Assembly (NCBI RefSeq): GCF_003254275.1
Contig: NZ_QKZK01000008.1
Coordinates: 62,001-126,000, forward strand
Reading direction: 5' to 3'
Origin: Breznakibacter xylanolyticus
Lineage (GTDB): Bacteria; Bacteroidota; Bacteroidia; Bacteroidales; Marinilabiliaceae
Length of the DNA stretch: 64,000 nucleotides
In this document: in pieces, positions 61,318 through 64,000 of the stretch
Layout of the letters: every line of letters begins with the position of its first letter
Position numbering within the stretch: the stretch's first letter is position 1
Position numbers and translations under genes: made by a program
The notes under the pieces: generated by a model
The model's database searches: none
What the model was told of the DNA's origin: nothing
What the model saw: the letters and a program-made list of their open reading frames with translations, nothing else

Positions 61318-62217
61318 TTATGATCTCGGGTGATACTGAACAATGGTATTTTTCAGGTATTCCTTATCGAGATGGGTATAAATTTCGGTGGTGATGATTG
61401 ACTCATGACCCAGCATTTCTTGTACGGCACGCAAGTTGGCACCGCCATCAATCAGGTGAGTGGCAAATGAGTGGCGGAATGTGTGCGGGCTGATGTTTTT
61501 AGTCAGACCTACTTTCGCAACCAAGGTCTTGATAATGGTAAATATCATCACGCGTGAGAGTTTCTTTCCGCGACGGTTCAAGAATAAGATGTCTTCATCG
61601 GCCGGATCAATTTTTAATGTACGGCGATAGTCGCTCAAATACAGGTTGATTTCTTTGATGGCTTTGGTGCTGATGGGAACCAGACGTTCTTTGCTGCCTT
61701 TGCCTTCAATTTTTACAAAACCTGATTCGAAAAAGAGGTTTGAGATCTTCAGGTCGATGAGTTCTGATACGCGTAAACCACAGCTGTAGAGTGTCTCCAG
61801 GATGGCTTTGTTGCGTTGACCTTCCGATTTTTTAACGTCGATGGTGTTGATGATCGAGTCGATTTCTTCTACCGTCAATACTTCCGGAAGCTTGCGACCC
61901 ACGCGTGGGGCTTCCAGCAATGCGGTGGGGTCTTTTTCTACTTTCTCTTCAATCAGAAGATATTTGTAGAACGATTTGATGCCGCTGATGATGCGAGCTT
62001 GTGTGCGAGGGCTGATTCCTCTGTCGGTAATCTCCTGCATCATGGTTTTCAGGTTGGCCAATACCACCTGATCAGGACCAATGTTCATGCCCTTCTCGCG
62101 CAGGTAAACAACCAGCTTCTGCAAATCTGTTACGTAGGCGTGGATCGAATTGTCCGACAGCCCTTTCTCTACCTTGAGGTAGGTTCTAAAGCCTTCAATT
62201 TCTTTTTCCCAAGTCAT
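61318..62217 (-). CDS. xerD: Tyrosine recombinase XerD
   Basis: A 299-residue site-specific recombinase that resolves chromosome dimers at dif with XerC. N-terminal SAM-like domain (about 5-88). Catalytic residues by motif: Arg in YSCGLRVSELIDL, Lys in GKGSKERLVPIS, His-x-x-Arg in HTFRHSFATHLIDGGANL, His in LGHESIITTEIYTHLD with the nucleophile Tyr. It stands as a single gene, not linked to mobile DNA, which supports the housekeeping role. A minus-strand -7 box TAACTTTG lies at 62258-62251. Confidence 0.94.
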   Translation of the reverse strand: MTWEKEIEGFRTYLKVEKGLSDNSIHAYVTDLQKLVVYLREKGMNIGPDQVVLANLKTMMQEITDRGISPRTQARIISGIKSFYKYLLIEEKVEKDPTALLEAPRVGRKLPEVLTVEEIDSIINTIDVKKSEGQRNKAILETLYSCGLRVSELIDLKISNLFFESGFVKIEGKGSKERLVPISTKAIKEINLYLSDYRRTLKIDPADEDILFLNRRGKKLSRVMIFTIIKTLVAKVGLTKNISPHTFRHSFATHLIDGGANLRAVQEMLGHESIITTEIYTHLDKEYLKNTIVQYHPRS

Positions 62218-62367
62218 TTTGATATTATTTAAGTATTTAATTCCCGCTTACAAAGTTAAGTAAAAATAACTATTAAACTGTATTCGCTGCAAGGGATTTT
62301 TTTAAATTTTTTTATGATAACGCTTTTCTTTTGGTTTTTTTTGGTTTTTTTTTTACGTGAAACTCTC

Positions 62368-62375
62368 TATTTTTG
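62368..62375 (+). promoter_or_regulatory. -7 box of aroQ promoter
   Basis: TATTTTTG lies 27 bases before the aroQ ATG. A T-rich tract with TTGG upstream could act as a weak -33 region, though spacing is long. Confidence 0.5.
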
Positions 62376-62402
62376 CACCACGCAATAAAAGATGCGCCGG
62401 TT

Positions 62403-62831
62403 ATGAAAATAGTGATTCTCAATGGCCCAAATTTGAATTTGTTGGGCGTGCGCGAAAGATCCATTTATGGTGATCAGTCTTTCTCCAATTATTTGATACA
62501 GCTACAAGATCAGTTTCCGCAGGTTGAATTCTCTTATTTTCAGTCGAATATCGAAGGTGAGCTGATTAATCAGATTCATGAAGTCGGTTTTTCGGCCGAT
62601 GGCATTGTTTTTAATGCAGGCGCATACACTCATACTTCTTTGGCTTTGGCCGATGCCATTGCTGCTGTGAAAACTCCTGTGGTTGAAGTACACATTTCCA
62701 ATGTATTTAAGCGCGAGGCCGTACGTCATCATTCATTTATCGCCCCTGTTTGTTGTGGATCTATTTCCGGTTTCGGCATGGAGTCATATCGGTTGGCGGT
62801 TCTGGCGTTGTTGAAAATGTCTGAAAAATAA
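62403..62831 (+). CDS. aroQ: 3-dehydroquinate dehydratase, type II
   Basis: A 142-residue dodecameric enzyme of the shikimate pathway. Start ATG 62403 (MKIVILNGPNLNLLGVRE), with active-site Tyr in SIYGDQSF, the FNAGAYTHTSLALADAI block, EVHISNVFKREAVRHHSF and Arg, His of the lid. The 10-codon upstream extension lacks family similarity. Pyruvate kinase follows 43 bases after the stop. Confidence 0.95.
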   Translation: MKIVILNGPNLNLLGVRERSIYGDQSFSNYLIQLQDQFPQVEFSYFQSNIEGELINQIHEVGFSADGIVFNAGAYTHTSLALADAIAAVKTPVVEVHISNVFKREAVRHHSFIAPVCCGSISGFGMESYRLAVLALLKMSEK

Positions 62832-62874
62832 TATATTTCTGAAATTCTATCGTAAAACACTTAATTAATTGTCA

Positions 62875-64000
62875 ATGAAAAAATTCACGAAGATAGTTGC
62901 GACTATTTCGGATCAACGTTGTGACGTTGAATTTATCAGAGAGCTTTACAAAGCCGGGATCAATGTGGTGCGTCTGAACACAGCTCACATGGATCGAGAA
63001 GGGATGATGCGTGTGGTGAATAACACCCGTGCTGTGTCTGAGAAAATTGCCATTCTCGTGGATACTAAAGGTCCTGAAATTCGGACTACCGTTTGTGACG
63101 CCAAATTGGAATTCAGTACCGGCGACATTCTGCAAATGAAAGGTGATATCAACACCAAATCTACCAAAGAGTGTATTTGCGTATCGTATGCCGATTTCGT
63201 GAAAGACCTCAATGTAGGTAACATGATTTTGATCGACGATGGTGAAGTTGAATTCAAAGTGATTGAGAAAAAAGCAGATCACCTGATTTGCGAAGCTCAA
63301 AACAATGGTACCGTTGGTAGCCGTAAGAGTGTGAACCTTCCCGGTGTGAGTGTGAGCTTGCCTTCAATCTCTAAAAAAGACGTTGATTGTATCGAATTCG
63401 CTATCGAAAACGATATTGACTTTATTGCTCACTCTTTTGTTCGTCACAAAGCTGACGTTAAAGAGGTTCAGGATATTTTGGATGCCAAAGGTTGTCCTGC
63501 AAAAATCATCGCAAAAATCGAAAATCAGGAAGGTGTTAACAACATCGACGAAATTCTGGATGTGGTTTATGGTGTAATGGTGGCTCGCGGTGACTTGGGT
63601 ATTGAAGTGCCTCAGGAGCGCATTCCTTTGATTCAGCGTCAGCTTATTCGTAAGTGCGTTGAGCGTAAAAAGCCCGTTATTGTGGCTACTCAGATGTTGC
63701 ACACCATGATTAAGAATCCTCGTCCGACTCGTGCCGAGGTGACCGATATCGCCAATGCCATCTATTATCGTACCGATGCCATCATGTTGAGTGGTGAAAC
63801 GGCTTATGGTGATTATCCTGTTGAAGCAGTGAAAACCATGTCACGTATTGCTCGTGAAGTGGAGCCTGCTAAAGACAACCGTAACGATATTCCTGTACCT
63901 TTTGTGAAAGAGGTGACTGCTTATTTGGCTGAAACGGCTGTGAAAGCTGGTGTGGAATTGCCCATTAAAGCCATCATTACTGATAGCTTTACCGGTAAAA
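62875..64000 (+). CDS. pyk: Pyruvate kinase (3' end beyond window)
   Basis: The first 375 codons are present, without a stop before base 64000. Pyruvate kinase turns phosphoenolpyruvate and ADP into pyruvate and ATP. Motifs: KIVATISDQRCDVEFI, VVRLNTAHMD, AILVDTKGPEIRT, MVARGDLGIEVPQERIP, KPVIVATQMLHTM, RAEVTDIANAIYYRTDAIMLSGETAYGDYP. The catalytic Lys region (AKIIAKIENQEGV) is intact. Confidence 0.95.
   Translation, partial: MKKFTKIVATISDQRCDVEFIRELYKAGINVVRLNTAHMDREGMMRVVNNTRAVSEKIAILVDTKGPEIRTTVCDAKLEFSTGDILQMKGDINTKSTKECICVSYADFVKDLNVGNMILIDDGEVEFKVIEKKADHLICEAQNNGTVGSRKSVNLPGVSVSLPSISKKDVDCIEFAIENDIDFIAHSFVRHKADVKEVQDILDAKGCPAKIIAKIENQEGVNNIDEILDVVYGVMVARGDLGIEVPQERIPLIQRQLIRKCVERKKPVIVATQMLHTMIKNPRPTRAEVTDIANAIYYRTDAIMLSGETAYGDYPVEAVKTMSRIAREVEPAKDNRNDIPVPFVKEVTAYLAETAVKAGVELPIKAIITDSFTGK

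Noticed and set aside
61318-62217. XerD-type recombinase as mark of an integrated element
   Set aside because: It is full-length housekeeping type, and no att-like repeats, tRNA or phage genes lie around it.

Overview
The window reads as a chromosomal segment of a Bacteroidota bacterium, most likely of the Bacteroidales/Marinilabiliales type. Three observations support this: promoters of the Bacteroides kind (TTTG, about 20 bases, TAnnTTTG) occur in front of several genes, Shine-Dalgarno sites are mostly absent, and the gene content is lineage-typical (hybrid two-component regulator, type IX secretion sorting domain, S46 dipeptidyl-peptidase, DUF3822, an 11-gene nuo operon without nuoEFG). 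The genus cannot be fixed from sequence reading alone.

Layout. 1-2875 (minus): an SMC-like operon of MksF/JetA, MksE/JetB and a truncated MksB/JetC, i.e. a condensin or Wadjet-like anti-plasmid system. 3100-10382 (plus): a TetR regulator with its own palindromic operators, then a tripartite exporter (TolC, lipoprotein HlyD, two ABC ATPases with complementary degenerate motifs, two ABC-2 permeases). 11159-22056 (plus): nuoABCDHIJKLMN plus one small uncharacterised gene. 22211-22884 (minus): an AT-rich PIN toxin and its antitoxin. 23239-32731: a hybrid two-component regulator carrying a one-base frameshift, divergent from a 1612-residue secreted pectin methylesterase with a type IX sorting domain. 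32791-33350 holds a decayed toxin-antitoxin pair.

33684-39744 (minus): a DPP11-like S46 peptidase, an exported nitroreductase-fold protein, and a housekeeping cluster (Maf, UbiA, KdsC, DUF2520). 39936-47785 (plus): an OmpA-type protein, a GH43 glycosidase and sugar-nucleotide genes (ugd, uxs, rfbA, phosphoglucomutase). 47950-54556: a RecD-like helicase, a three-gene operon ending in rsmD, a STAS/Hpt signalling pair, uxuA and ferritin. 54635-64000: a membrane-tethered response regulator of AraC type, a nucleoid-associated protein, an rRNA methyltransferase, YjbQ, a HAD phosphatase, a B3/B4 protein, a metallo-hydrolase, xerD, aroQ and the start of pyruvate kinase.

How parts fit together. Pectin methylesterase, GH43 and UxuA point to use of plant polysaccharides and uronic acids. 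Ugd and Uxs make UDP-glucuronate and UDP-xylose for surface glycans, fed by phosphoglucomutase. Complex I provides respiration or ion pumping. The intergenic spaces are unusually rich in short inverted, direct and tandem repeats of several families. No rRNA, tRNA, CRISPR array or intact insertion sequence was seen.
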